Shown here piece by piece: positions 22,271 through 34,330 of a stretch of DNA of 64,000 bases; within the stretch, counting starts at the first letter, position 1, and each line of letters starts with the position of its first letter. The stretch lies in the NCBI GenBank assembly GCA_963969495.1, contig OZ018319.1, positions 207,483,233 through 207,547,232 on the forward strand. The letters run 5' to 3'. Made by a program: the position numbers and the translations under genes. This DNA comes from Ceratothoa steindachneri (Eukaryota > Arthropoda > Malacostraca > Isopoda > Cymothoidae). The notes beneath the pieces are model-generated. The model saw only the letters and a program-made list of their open reading frames with translations. It was not told where the DNA came from and ran no database searches.

Positions 22271-23805
22271 ACACATGTATTTTCAGCTTCTTCTCTTAGC
22301 TCGGTCAATGTAGTTGACTTTGTACGATACAAAACATCCTTCAGGGTCCCAATAGGTAATAATCTGCCGGTGTTACATAAGAATTTGAGGGGAACTCAAA
22401 TGCACCTCTTCCTCCTATCGAGTGTCCTTTTAACTTCTCATTTGACATTACCTTGTAGCGGGCCGAAATTCTATGCTCTAATCCCAATCGTTCCAACCCG
22501 CTTCCTACACTAATTCGGACGTGAGAAATCGATAGATAATGAAACGGATTGTATATACAGTCCTTTACTTACAAAAAAAAATACAACAATATTTACAAGA
22601 GATCTCGTTATTTATGCACACAAAAATAGATATCCAATTTTCCTATATACCCAATAAAAAATAAATAAATCCTACTTATGAATACCGGCAAAAAATGCTC
22701 AATTAGACTACACAAAAGGAAAATAGGCATAGTCAACAACCAGAAAATATCTGCCAGGGCAATCACAACAAACGATAGATGAACAAAAAAAAAAAAAATA
22801 AGGCCTCACGTGGTACAAAGGGGGGGGGGGACGTCCTGCCAGCCGCCAGTTGATCGGGCAAAGTGCCTAGGACTTACAAAGAAAATGGTGCCTCTGAGCT
22901 CGGTGTAAGATAAGCAACGTTGTCGCACTTGCGTGGCTGTTATAAGCCCTCTTTCTTTAAATGCCAAACTATTTCAAAGTTAACAAAGTCAGACACACTT
23001 TACAAGAAAAACACGGCCTTGGAACTTAGTAAAATACTAGTGGCCTTTCTACATTAACAAGAATAAATAGTTTGCTTCTCATACAAATATGGCGCCTGAG
23101 GAAAGGAAATAACTATTACAACATATCAATTTACATATGTACAAAAGAAAATATAATAAAAACCCATTCTCACTCACATACACATTCTTACAGAGGGAGG
23201 GAAAAGGTATGGGGAAAAGGGGTGGGAGAATGGCCCCTCATACACACTCACATTCGCTCCACCACAACCTCACACGTCGTGGTGGCAGTGTGGTTGTGCA
23301 CCCTCTTGTCGAAAGAAAAAATCATTATTTCCATAAAGTTCATGTATGGCAGTGTAGATGAGTATAGGTAGCATGTCTAGTTATAGCAGTAACAGTATCT
23401 TCAAAGAAAAATGATTCTATTAAGCCACTGGAGTGTGTACATCTTTTGGCCGAGCCCTTATATGTGCGTAGAGAAAAGATTAAAGGGAGTTGATGGGGAG
23501 AGGAGAGCGGCATTATGGTAACCATATTAAGTTTAGCAAGGTTATTTTTCCCTATAAATCGATAAGAAGTGTGGGAAAAGTAAAGAAATTGGTTTCGATA
23601 CTGTGGCATGACTCCCACCACCGATTTCTGAGTTCCACGGGCAAAAATTTCCGGCATGATAATAACGCCATATTTTTCAATAAAGGAGCTCTTCCAAATA
23701 GGAATTTCATCAAAAGTTAAAGACGCCGCAGTTCGGGGGCTCATATTGGCCCGTATAGATTTTTAAAATATCCTATAACTGGACTGAGTCTTAAATGCAT
23801 ATTAA

Positions 23806-23817
<12 letters not shown>
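22271..23817. other. Unannotated stretch
   Basis: Contains an A run (about 22788-22800), a G run (22821-22830) and a GC-richer patch near 22830-22950, none tied to a known element. No RT, transposase or RNA gene was recognised. Confidence 0.4.

Positions 23818-23888
<71 letters not shown>
23818..23888. repeat. (TA)n microsatellite, 71 bp
   Basis: Pure TA repeat abutting the terminal repeat of a Tc1 element. Confidence 0.98.
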
Positions 23889-23890
<2 letters not shown>

Positions 23891-24136
23891 AGGGTTGGAC
23901 AAAATAATTGGAACACGTGTTAAATTCAATGAATATTGATTTAAAACGGAGATAGTCCACCTCTTGCTTTCTGAACAGCGTTGATGCGTCATGGAATTGA
24001 TTCCTACAGCTTCCTGACTTGAGGAATCTTGAGCCATTCTTCTTACAATACCTTCTCTAACTGTTTCAGACATGACGGTGGAGGGTAACGTCTTCTGACT
24101 TGTCTCTCTAAGACGCACAACAAATGCTAAAAAATA
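23889..24136 (-). pseudogene. Tc1-like transposase, C-terminal piece plus 3' terminal repeat
   Basis: On the minus strand VLERQVRRRYPPPSC and then INAVQKARGGLSPF are the tail of a Tc1 transposase. The sequence ends in AATTATTTTGTCCAACCCTT, a Tc1-style terminal repeat, at the (TA)n border. It continues the fragment at 25093-25300; the two were separated by the element at 24137-25090. Confidence 0.7.
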
Positions 24137-25090
24137 TAGAATCTTTCAACAAGGACGCTCAATCTTTGTCAGGCGATAGTCGCCATGTTGTTAAAGCGAC
24201 ATCTAGCAACCTTACTGTGAACTGTTCAATAGTACTTGGCAAGTTACGATATAAGGTTATAGCATTGAACAGCGTGTAGTAATCATGAAATGTGTGTTCG
24301 CTGATTGGGCTCTAGAGCATTTGGAAGTTGCTCCAAATTTCCCCCAAAAAATCATCTTCAGTGACGAGGCCTATTTTTGGATTAATGGATTTGTGAACAA
24401 GCAAAATTGTCGGATTTGAGACAAAAACAATCCATAGAAGATACACTAGCCCCAATTGCATCCCCAAAAAGTCACTGTTTGGTGAGGATTTTCGTCTAAC
24501 GGGATCATCGGTCCGTATTTTTTTGAGAACGAAGATGGGATTGCCATAACCGTCAAAGGCGAAACCTACAGATCGATGATAAGCAACTTCTTGTGGCCTC
24601 AACTGGATTATATGCCTGATATGGATACTGACGACATGTGGTTCCAACAGGACGGCGCTACGTGCCACACCGCGCACGCCACGATAGACAAATTTTGCAG
24701 CAGCGATTTCAGGGCAGGCTCATCTCGCGCGGTGGCGACGTCAACTGACCACCAAGATCATGCGATTTAACGCCATTAGACTACTTTCTTTGGGGCTACC
24801 TTAAATCGCAGGTGTATGCGAATAATCCGAAAACAGTTTATGTCCTCAAAGTCAACTTAACGAACACCATCCATCAATTTCAGCCAGATTTATGCGACAA
24901 AGTCATCGAAAATTGGGCCTTCCGAATACGTTCCACCAAGCAAAGCCGTGACGGACATTTGAACGACAGCAAATATTTGACTTAATGCCATAGAATGTAC
25001 TTTCAAATTTAAGATAAATAAAGTGCGTATATTACACACAACTTGTTTTATTTACATTTAAAAATTGAGCGACCTTATTGAAAGACCCTA
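24137..25090 (+). mobile_element. Mariner/Tc1-superfamily element nested in a Tc1 copy
   Basis: Ends are inverted repeats: TAGAATCTTTCAACAAGGAC at the left and, inverted at the right, TAGGGTCTTTCAATAAGGTC. TA flanks both sides (24135-24136 and 25091-25092). At about 950 bp it is shorter than an autonomous copy. It lies inside the minus-strand Tc1 gene exactly where SPDLNI meets IExL, which confirms insertion. Confidence 0.85.
24290..24985 (+). pseudogene. Transposase of the nested element, N-terminus deleted
   Basis: FPQKIIFSDEAYFWINGFVN carries the first catalytic Asp. NGIIGPYFFENEDGIAITVK and MWFQQDGATCHTAHATI (second Asp) are well preserved. LDYFLWG-like sequence near 24776-24800, after a frameshift, is the third motif. 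The N-terminal DNA-binding region is absent and several stops occur, so this copy could at best be mobilised in trans. Confidence 0.85.
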
Positions 25091-25092
25091 TA

Positions 25093-25300
25093 TTAAGATC
25101 TGGAGATTGTGGGGGGCCACTCCATGTGTTATAGCTCACTCCTATGTTCTTCATACCAATTCTTAACCACATGAGCGGTGTGTATTGGGGCATTGTCATC
25201 TTGGAAAAAACCTTCAAACGACTTAAAGAGTCATGGCAATGAGAATTCTCATTTTTTACTGAAAAAGCCTTCATAGTAGATCCCGTCATCAGAAAGCAGA
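25093..25300 (-). pseudogene. Tc1-like transposase, catalytic piece
   Basis: In the right minus-strand frame it reads FFQDDNAPIHTAHVVKNWYE (second-Asp motif) followed by EWPPQSPDLNI, and then stops dead at the nested element. The remainder, IE and onward, is at 23889-24136. Confidence 0.8.
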
Positions 25301-25610
25301 ACTATCACTTGGTAAGCTTCGGCCATGACTTCTCTGAGGTCCGCTACGTGACCATGACCAACCACTCGGCCTCGGTGATGATTTTCAGCGTCGTGCTTCA
25401 AATGGCGAGAAGATGCCGTCAGTGTGGTTCATGGCCTGCTACTGGCCAAACAAGGCCGATTACAGGGACATATTGGCTACGAACGTCCTGTCTTGGGTAA
25501 GAAAGATGAAAAAGAAGGTGGACTAAGTTTTTCAGCATGACGTTGCCCTTGCCTGCACGGCTAAGATATTACATGAGTAGTTGGAGTGGTTTCAAAACAT
25601 AGTTATATGT
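25301..25610 (+). pseudogene. Tc1/mariner-superfamily transposase fragment
   Basis: MTNHSASVMIFSVV, NGEKMPSVWF, KADYRDILATNVLSWVRKM and then VFQHDVALACTAKILHE, the usual order up to the second catalytic Asp (normally FQQDGAPAHTA). Needs at least one frame change. No ends seen. Confidence 0.7.
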
Positions 25611-27269
25611 TAAAACTATAAAGACGTTTCAAACTGCATCAAAACTATCATTGTGTCCTTTGTTGAGAGCCTCGTAACGAGTGTAACATGACTTTTGCAA
25701 TACCCGGTAAACGACTCGGCATTTCTTCTTACTGAGGCCCCCAATTATTCGCGCTCCAGCGTTTTGCCTTCTTTGAAAGTCTGAAAGTGGCATATTACAC
25801 ACTGATTCACAGTGTGTAAATGAATGAATCTCCAAATTTTTAAAACCTACAGGTTTGAATTGAGTTAACAGACTTATTTGACACAAGACATTACATAAAT
25901 ATTAGATGAAACTGCGAACTTTAAATACAAAATTATGATAGGAATAATTATTTTATGTTATGCGTACTATTTGTCAGAAATGGTTTTATTACTACTCAAG
26001 TCTATATATTCCGACGTCGTTAGTGGATGATTAAAAGTTCATCCACAGGGGAAATTTTACCGTTGGGTGAAAGGGTACCCACCCATGCATTAGAATAAGG
26101 TTACTGAAAGCGAAGAGAGGATGTGAGATTATGCTGAAAGAAAACCATAATTAACAAAGGTGGAAACAACGCTGTGTCGCTTAGTTCTATCTCAATCATT
26201 CATTTGCGATTCACATGGATCTAAGTTGCAGGATGAATGTAAAGAGGAGATTTTCTCTATTAACTGGTCTTTAGTTAATGAAAATGTAAGAAAAAATAAC
26301 TGAATAAAGTGAAATTAAAAATATAATAATTACAAATCATGAAGTTAAAAAAAATGCATTAAAATTAAGGCATGGCTGTTTTTTTAATATTTTTTCGTAT
26401 ATAGAAGCAAATTTAGATGGGAAAAAAGAGCTCTGAGGATTGTTCTTTCCGTATATCCAAAGTATTTCCATAAAAGATTTTTTCTTGTTTTTAGGCCTAG
26501 AAACAATATAAAGTGCAAATTAAATGGTTAAAATTTAAATAGGTTAACTTTAGACTACTGAATTTACTGAATTAAAACCATTGAATTGTTAATACAGTTA
26601 GAACAAACAAGACAAAGAATTAAAACTAAAACTTATACACTCTTAAGTGAGTCAGGTTTGAAGAGAAACTCCGAAAATTTGGAAAGTTAAAACAATGGTA
26701 ATTTAAATATGGATGAAGTAAATAAACAACTACAAAGAAGAGTATTTATTTTTACTGGATCTCTACCGCTTATCTTCAGTTCATCAATTTTGGATGTGTT
26801 CATCTTTCGTATTGATCGTTTATACTGCTTATCTCTATTTCTTTGACAGTAATGGTATCAACCTATATGGATGAACCCTTGTAAAGAACCTAAGGAAAAC
26901 CATATAACACATTGTGAAGATTAAATGGTTTGGTGGTTAGTTGTAAAACTTCATAACTAAATTCGAAGAACTAGAATTAAGAGGAGAAAAAACATTTTAT
27001 TAATATCGGTTCATCATTTCGGAAAGAAACAAGGTATGAGTTGCGGTTTAAAAAAATTCACAAATATTTATGCTAATTTTTAGACATCAACATCTTTTTA
27101 CAAGCTCTTGGGGGAGAATAATCTAAGCTATTTTAGGGGCAAACTCTTCTATAATTAAACAGTCCTACTGTTCCTAAAGTTACACTTATTTGTTTACAAA
27201 TGATATTTTATCAACTCTCAAACAATTATTTTTGTTAATAAACATCTTATAGGCCAATATATTAATATA
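25611..27269. other. AT-rich stretch, mostly unannotated
   Basis: No gene recognised. Contains the second copy of a dispersed repeat at 26411-26516. Confidence 0.4.
26411..26516 (+). repeat. Dispersed repeat, copy 2
   Basis: Shares several blocks, including CCATAAAAG, TTTTTTCTTG and TTTAGGCCTAGAA, with the minus strand at 15765-15955. Confidence 0.55.
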
Positions 27270-28190
27270 CGAGGGGCGATCAATAAGTTTGGCAATTCGG
27301 ATATAAGGAAACGAGATATGAGGAAAAGTGTTTTATTATTTTTCAATATAACTACCCTCGACTTCCATGCACTTGCGCCACTTGTCCCTGAGGCTTCGAA
27401 TTCGCGACAACCAGAAATCTTCCGACTGCTGTTCAATCCACTCCTGTACGGCAAGCTGGACATCTTTATCGTCCCCAAACTGGAGTCCACGCAGTGCAGC
27501 CTTGAGCTGGCGGAATTAAAAGTAGTCGATAGGGGCCAGATCTGGACTGTAGGGGGGATGGTTGAGCTCCTCGAATCCGCACTCGCGAAGGGCAGCTTGT
27601 GCAACTCTGGCCTTTTGGACTTTATAGACGTTGAAGTCGATCATGGGGCGTGAAGTTTCTAAGGACCCAACCTTGGCCATGGCTAAATTGGGGTGGATGA
27701 TGTTGATAGCACTTCCATGTGATATTCCCAGTTCTCGTTCGATTTCTTCGACCTTCACCCGTCGATTTTCGAGGATCATCCTCTCCACACGGGCCACATT
27801 GTCCTCGTTGGTCACATCTGACGGGCGTCCTGGACGGGGGTCATCTTCAAGGGACTCACGACCATGGCGGAACTACCTATTCCAGTGAGCAATGGTTGCA
27901 TAAGAAGGGGCGGTGTAGGTGTACACTGCAACCATGAGTTCATGGATCCCTTTTGTATTCTTGCCTTTCTTGGTCAAAAGTTGATCACTGCGCGGTGCTC
28001 AACCTTTTCCATTGTTGAAAAATTTGTGCCTGACGATCTGCGATCAGCTATTGCTTCTTAAATAGACGAGGCAGGAGCGTACGGCTGCAGGTCCTGACTT
28101 GTCATAATTTGTCCTAACACCCCCACAAACCGCCATCCCCTTTCCTCTATTTTGCCCTACCGATTCGCAAAACTTATTGACCGCCCCTCG
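27270..28190 (-). mobile_element. Internally deleted mariner element with both terminal repeats
   Basis: Left end CGAGGGGCGATCAATAAGTT and right end, inverted, CGAGGGGCGGTCAATAAGTT differ at one base over these 20 bases. TA flanks both ends (27268-27269 and 28191-28192). The length of 921 bp is below the roughly 1.3 kb of complete mariners. Both outer ends survive, so the repeats could still be recognised by a transposase from elsewhere. Confidence 0.92.
27310..28015 (-). pseudogene. Mariner transposase, middle deleted
   Basis: From the start at 28015 the minus strand reads MEKVEHRAVINF, then after a 1-base frameshift LTKKGKNTKGIHEL and the helix-turn-helix. GRESLEDDPRPGRPSDVTNE is the classic mariner linker and IERELGISHGSAINIIH the second helix-turn-helix. 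The frame then jumps to ARVAQAALRECGF and HPPYSPDLAPIDYF, which carries the third catalytic Asp. The segment with the first two Asp residues is missing. Confidence 0.9.
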
Positions 28191-29299
28191 TAGTTGTAAG
28201 GAGAGGAGAATCCATCCTAAGGCGGGATGCTCCTTTGTCTCTGATAATATGGAGTGCTCACTCCGGTTCCGATTTGTTCATAATGAGAATTAGCCAATGG
28301 CAGGAAACGTCCTTTTAAAAAAATAAATCTTTTCCTATACGATATTACTCCATAAATTATAAAAGATACGTCTCTTAATCCATTTAAAATTACGCGCGAC
28401 CCTGTTCCTTAACTCATTTACGAATCATTGATCATAAAATATCTTTCGCCTTCTTTTGCCATAAACATTTATATGAGATGAGGCTCCCTAGTTTTGCTCT
28501 TTTATGGCATTCTCCTACTTACTGGCTACTGGCAATATTGAGTGAGTTACGTGAGAGAGCATGCATAATTGTATGGCAACGTAGAGTTACCTAACTCCTT
28601 GTTTTCTAGTGCTCCTGTAACTAAATTAGTGCTCTCCTAATCAAAGACCTTCTGAAAGTATAGGAATACTATAAGTTTAGTGTAATTATTGCCCAACAAC
28701 TCCGGAAACATGCCTTTTGAGGGAGGTTGCAACCTAGCGTTTGTGTTGATTTTTTGGTCATGGCTTTTATAATTAGTAGATTACTGCAGAGACACGGATT
28801 AGCTTTTAGTAATTTTAACTAATCCTTGTCAAAATTTTAAAAACGTAGCATAAGTGAGAAATTGTACATAGTATGCTATTAAAATTTTCATTCAACGATA
28901 AATACCAAACTAAAGACTAACAAATAGTTCAGGTTTTTTAAGCCGTATTGCCATACGAACTTCAAATAATGCATTGCCATTTTCTACACTCATAAGTGTA
29001 TGCTAAATTCTGTGTTTCTTTATAAGGGGAATTTATCCTCATATATTGAGAAAATGATATCCTGTTTGGTATTAGTTGAAGTTCTAACGTTTTTGTTAGA
29101 ATTTTGTGGTTTAATTCATTTTCTTCTCTCTGATAGTGATAATATTTAATTATTTGTTATTTGCTCTACGATTTTTCTGTCTTTCTATTGTTTGGTGTTG
29201 ATCATCTATTTTATATTTGTTGTTTATAATTGTACTTTCAAAAGTTTTCTTTCACTCTCTCTCTCTTGTCTTTCGCTTTTTCCTTTTCTCACTCTCTCT

Positions 29300-29332
<33 letters not shown>

Positions 29333-31515
29333 TTTATTTATATATATAGTCTCTAGTAACGGCTCTCTCACAGCTAAATAGGAATAAATTATCTGATTAA
29401 AATATTTGTTCTAATTTTATGGACCGTAAGGTCTTCTAGGTTACTTATTTTCCTTGTAGCTCATTATTTCCTTAAAATTGCATTCTTAATTGACATTTAG
29501 CTTCTGACTCAATACATTATTTTTTACATTATTATATATTTTTCACTTACAGCATTGGTGGCCCCGGTGTAGATTTTTAAACGTCAATAAAAACTCTAAT
29601 TTCACTATTCCTAACTTCACCTCTTTTAAAACCTCCTGGTGGTGTACTTTTTGGCTCTATATTTTTAAGATAAAAGGCATAAGGTAGGTTGCAGTGAAAC
29701 GTTCCATACTTTGCTAATGCAAAAATCAGGAGTTCGAAGTTGAAAAATCATTGTGTTGAACCCATAATCTCGAAATCAAATTCACTTCTCTACTTGTTGT
29801 CCTACAAGAGATGAGCGAAACACTATTAATTAGGAGCTCTTTTTGTAATGGAATCTGTCGTCGAAACCTCATTGGAATCTCAAATTTTGTGAATCGGGTT
29901 AAGTTAGGTTAGCTTAATAATGATTTTACCGAAACGAACATCAAAGTCGCACAATTTCAAGTTAACTATGTTAATGAGGAAGCAGTGGAGAGGACAGCAT
30001 ACAGCTCTCAGATTTGCCTTATCCAATTTGGTTTTGTTTTTCTTGTCCCAGAGAAAAACAATTATGAATGTTTATACAGCATATTCGTACTAACCAAATG
30101 TGAATTTACCAAAAACAGAGAAAGTTTGGAGTAGTTATGGGGGGGGGGGTTAAAGGTTCCGATTGTTAATGGGGTTTTAAAAGGAAATGGGGCCGTTGGT
30201 GGTCTTATGGGTTTACGTAACGGTATTTAATGACCTTTAAAGATTTGGTCAGATTTCGGTTGGCGTGACGGGTGACTATATTTTAATCCCCCTGTCAAGT
30301 TTCTCTGACTCCAAAGGTTTACGTAGATTCTGCTTCTAGGCTGGGTTTCAGAAGGGGCCTTAGTCCCCTTAGGGTGAAAGGAAAGGACGCAACGGGAAAG
30401 CGACGTAAATAGGTTTTTATTCTTTAAATAGGTCTACCATATTAAGTGTAGCAAAATAAATCGAGTTATGTGCGGCGGTATGTTAGTTTTACTAATATTG
30501 GGGTAGCTGAGTCAAGGTGACAGGACTTAGGAGCGAGGGGCGGTCCCGTGATGCCAGTAATACCAAACGGATGAAGCAGGTGGCTTTACTTGAGTCTAAC
30601 CGGGTGAATGATTTAACTGGTCTCTCCTTGACTGCCCATAATGTCATCCTTCGTTGATTTATAACTCCCATGCTTAAGGGGGTGAACTTCTTTTCTCTTC
30701 TCAATACGCGGGGCGGAGCTAACGATAGAAAACTCACTTTTTAGCTTCTCCGCCGACCGTTGAGCGGAGTTCAGAGGTGTGTGTGCTCCTCGAATATCTG
30801 TGCACATTCTTAGACCGGGCTGGCAGATCCTATCAAGAGATGACTGGATATTTTTTCTCTGACACTATCCACAACACGCAACCGACCAAAGCATATCTCA
30901 CTCTGCATTTGCTTGGGTTTCATAATTATCAAGCATCGGTATCTTTCCATCCCACAGCTGCTCCTTTGTGTACGTATGTATATGTGTGTAGTGTAGCCGC
31001 GTGGGAACCAGTTATTTGCTCGCCTTTCTCATGCATTTCTAATAAATATACAGTTATGCTATAAGTATTTCTCTATTTTTACAATGGTTTATTACTTACT
31101 GCATGTTCTATTACCTAATTAGTTAATATGTGTGTTCAATTTTAAGATTCCATAGACCCATTGAGCACCCATTTTTGGGGTTTCTCACTGGACCTATCTA
31201 TCCTGCAATATGGGCACCACAGGCCTACTTTTCTTGCCCTCTTAACGCCACATAATTTAGGCAAATTGTGGCATTTGAAGAAAATTGTAGGGACTTTATA
31301 ATAATTTTTGCAGTTTGGGCAAATTTTGGAGATCTCGTGAACAAGTGGTAAAGTATAAGAATTTCAATGCCAGCGTACCGGGTTTGATTCCGAATGAGAA
31401 AAGTGAGTTCCATTATATGTATGTATATATACATAGGGTATTTTGGCTAAATTTGACTATTTTTAATCTCTACTATTTTGAGGAACAGGTTGATGTATCG
31501 GTGAAAAGTCAACGG
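28191..31515. other. Long stretch without recognised elements
   Basis: AT-rich, with a short TA tract and CT runs at 29250-29350, a G run at 30140-30150 and a slightly GC-richer patch at 30490-31020. No protein similarity is seen. A B-box-like GGGTTTGATTCC occurs near 31380 without a convincing A box. Confidence 0.4.
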
Positions 31516-31559
31516 CGTTGAGAAAAGTTGAGCTCAAAAGGGAAGACAGGATATCATCT

Positions 31560-32455
31560 GAATATTGGAAAAGAGTTTCTTGCATCATCATGATTCGCAC
31601 CGGATATCAAAATGTAACCCTTATGACTGTTATCCAATGCTTTCTGAGTACTGTAAAGACTGTAAGACGTGACATGGACAGCATCAATGGAAACTACAAA
31701 GCTTTGGCCAGCAGAAAAGGATACAAAAGGCGTTCTGACTGCGTCCGCAGGCCACAATTCATCCAACAACTGCAAAACAAGGTGATGGAAGACTCAAACA
31801 AGTGAATTCGGGCTTTAGCAAGTGAGATGGGTGTTGGAGTCAAAACTGTGAAGCTTGCCCGGAATGAGGACCTTCGCTCCCACTCGTACAAGAGATGCAA
31901 GAGACAAATTCTGACAGCCAAAGCAAATTATCTCCTGAACAAGCTGAATCATCCTGTTTAAACGGGAATGATCTGATTCGCCTCAGATAAAAATAACTTC
32001 TACTTATAACCTATGCGACCTTTCATGAATTATTAAGATCAAATTCCCCCAAACTATAATGTTCTGTCGTCATCTCTCTAGTGAGAGTGACGCCATGCCG
32101 CCTCATATGTTCGAGCAGGGTATTAGATTCAATTCAGTCGGCTATATCGAGCTGCTGGGGAATTTAGTCAAATCTTGACTGAAGAGTGTTGCGCTGGAAG
32201 GCCATACCTCCAGAGAGAGTGGGAAATGGTTGTCGGAGAATTTCGAAAACTTTACCATCCGCACTTTCTGGCCTCCTTGATACCCCGATTTTTATCTCAT
32301 GTAATTTGTGGGGCACGGTCGAAAAAGATACCAACCACTCTGCCTGCAAACCCAAGTCCGAGTTGGTGGTCAAGATCAAGGAGTTATTCGAAGATGTTTC
32401 TGGGGACACAGTGAGAAACGCATACGCCACGTTCCGAAGCTATCTTGAGGCTGTC
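31560..32455 (+). pseudogene. Tc1/mariner-superfamily transposase, family A copy 2
   Basis: Same family as 13270-14075: STVKTVRRDMDS, then SRKGYKRRSDCVRRPQFIQQ, MGVGVKTVKLARNEDLRSHS and LLNKLNHPV. It keeps more of the centre and C-terminus: NLWGTVEKDTNHSACKPKSE, then VRNAYATFRSYLEAV near 32410-32455, which matches the tail of copy 1. The two copies complement each other for defining the family. Numerous stops are present. Confidence 0.8.
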
Positions 32456-33298
32456 TCTCGAACACACATCACTGAACATTCACTTCATACAAAGCACTCC
32501 ACGAAACCCCATTGCTCATGCCTACTTTCTCTACACATACCAAACAATCGGACATTATACCACATTACCCATACAGTCGATCAAATCACTTCAGGAAGCA
32601 CTAGTCTCTTGTATTCGTCTTCATGATGTGTTTCATCCACCGAGTAAGGAGTTTTAACTCACTTCCTCAACTACTTCTACCCGTGATAGGATTCACAAGT
32701 CCTTCCAACCACATTCGCATTTACTCCTTCCACTGAAAAGCGTATTTAAGCTTACCGACTCCAGTCATTCATCTGCTTAAACGTAAAGTTCGAAATAAAG
32801 TTATTTCCATCAGTTTGTTTATAAATACAAATGCGAATCTATTTGGTAACCATCCTCAAAAACAAACTCGAATCACGAACCTGGATTCATATAAAGAGAA
32901 GAAATATTTATTCCAATTGGAACTGGTGACCCCCGCCACAATCAAGCAAACCTCTCCTCTCGCTACAAGCAGCAATTTCTTTCTCTCGCTTGATATGAGA
33001 AAGATAAATTTGATGTAACTAAGCAACGAGTCAAGAAAAAGGAGTTTTTAAAGGTAAGAGAAAGAGAACTCGGAAGACACAAGGATCAAGGAAAGCAAAG
33101 GACTGCACAGTGAAGGCAATCCATACTGAGAACAGAAATAACGCCAAGGGAAAAAGTTTAAATTATCCTGGCCTGGAATCGAACTCGGGTCTACTGAGTG
33201 CCGGTAAGAAGATATTTTTTGAAAATCACTTTGAGGTTTCTAGCCTAGAGAGATACTGGGTTTGATATGGTAGCGCTTTGGGTGTGTTTGAGTCAGGG
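32456..33298. other. Unannotated spacer
   Basis: No element recognised. A minus-strand B-box-like sequence (GAGTTCGATTCC) near 33175-33190 lacks an A box at the right distance. Confidence 0.4.
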
Positions 33299-33368
33299 TG
33301 CCTGGTAGCTGAATGGTAGTCTATCTGACTTGCTATCAGCAGGCCTGGGTTCAATTCCCGGCCAAAAT
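33299..33368 (+). repeat. tRNA-like sequence with Pol III A and B boxes
   Basis: TAGCTGAATGG (33306-33316) fits the A-box consensus and GGTTCAATTCC (33348-33358) the B box, at tRNA-like spacing. CTGGG/CCCGG form a T stem, and CTGA/TCAG form an anticodon stem with loop CTTGCTA. The acceptor stem pairs poorly, so a working tRNA is unlikely. It is probably the head of a tRNA-derived SINE or a tRNA pseudogene. Confidence 0.5.
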
Positions 33369-33639
33369 ACTTTAATTCTCCTAGCGGTATTTCTGCCTTC
33401 TTAATATGGATTGCCTTCATGGTGCCATTAGAGTGTCAATTTTTCCAACTTTTAAATTCCATAAATGAGAGGAGCTAAGAATCTGCACCACGACTTATGA
33501 ATTCTAAAAATATTTTTTATTTTAATATAATTTAGTTCTACTACTTGAATATTGTGACTTTTTTACTACTTGCTGTAATTAAATGACAATTATTATATTA
33601 ATAATTATTTCTAATTCACTTGTTTTCCTATTTCACAGG

Positions 33640-34330
33640 TTGAAGCATATTCATCAATGTGCTGAAGATCACTTTGCCGCCAGTGCTACCATTCTAACCA
33701 ATGAAAATTAAACTGCAATAGCTTTTAAAATTTAAGACATGACTGAGGACTTTCACACATATAGATAACTAAGTTGGAAATGGTAGAAAGCTGTTGCCCT
33801 CTGAACTCCCAACTTTGCGCGATGTTCTGAGATATAGACTATTTAGTCAGAGAACAAAGTAGTGAGGATGCGAGAAACTACCCTTCAGCCAGTCTTATAA
33901 AGGACATTTATCCTAAAGTGCTTGAAAAGTGAGAACGAGCAAATATTTCTTTTGTAGCTCCCGTTGTAAATTCTCGAGTCAAAATCTTAAATAATATTCA
34001 AGAAAACTGGGAACAGACCAAAAACATATCTCGAAAGATGACAACTACATGTCATAGGAGACTTTCATTGCAAAACTTGACAAGCTTTTTGACATCCTCA
34101 TGTGCAAATGTAAAATTGTTCTTTGCTGGGAATTTGACTGCCTTGATTTCGAATACGAAACACATTATTTGTACATGTCCGAGGAAGATGAAGATCAATG
34201 TGAAGGAACTTACTTTCATTAAAGGTCAGAGACAAAGGTTTGGTTCTATTGGACCATAGAAGATTGGCTTGCCACATCAACCTATGCAAGACAGACAAGT
34301 CAAAGAGCAGAAGGGGCAAAGAGTTGAAAG
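33640..34330 (+). pseudogene. Degraded Cys-rich repetitive ORF of unknown function
   Basis: Across frames, the plus strand reads KLFDILMCKCKIVLCWEFDC, then CTCPRKMKINVKELTFIKGQ and QRQRFGSIGP. I recognise, from memory and without a database, a pattern found in many uncharacterised arthropod proteins: LFDI-x-CKC, then C-x-CP-x3-KI-x3-E-x2-FI-x2-QR, then an IG motif. Its function is unknown to me. Stops and shifts make this copy a pseudogene. It lies directly before the 124-bp satellite. Confidence 0.45.

Noticed and set aside
22099..22513. Overlapping frames on both strands around the 31-bp minisatellite
   Set aside because: Frames follow the repeat unit; extension into unique DNA shows no recognisable domain.
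23340..23744. 134-codon minus-strand frame with no repeat
   Set aside because: No recognisable domain or start context, and flanked by unannotated repeat-like DNA; cannot be supported as a gene.
31340..31400. tRNA-like B box GGGTTTGATTCC
   Set aside because: No A box at proper spacing and no stems.
33165..33200. Minus-strand B-box-like GAGTTCGATTCC
   Set aside because: No A box or T-stem partner arrangement consistent with a tRNA.
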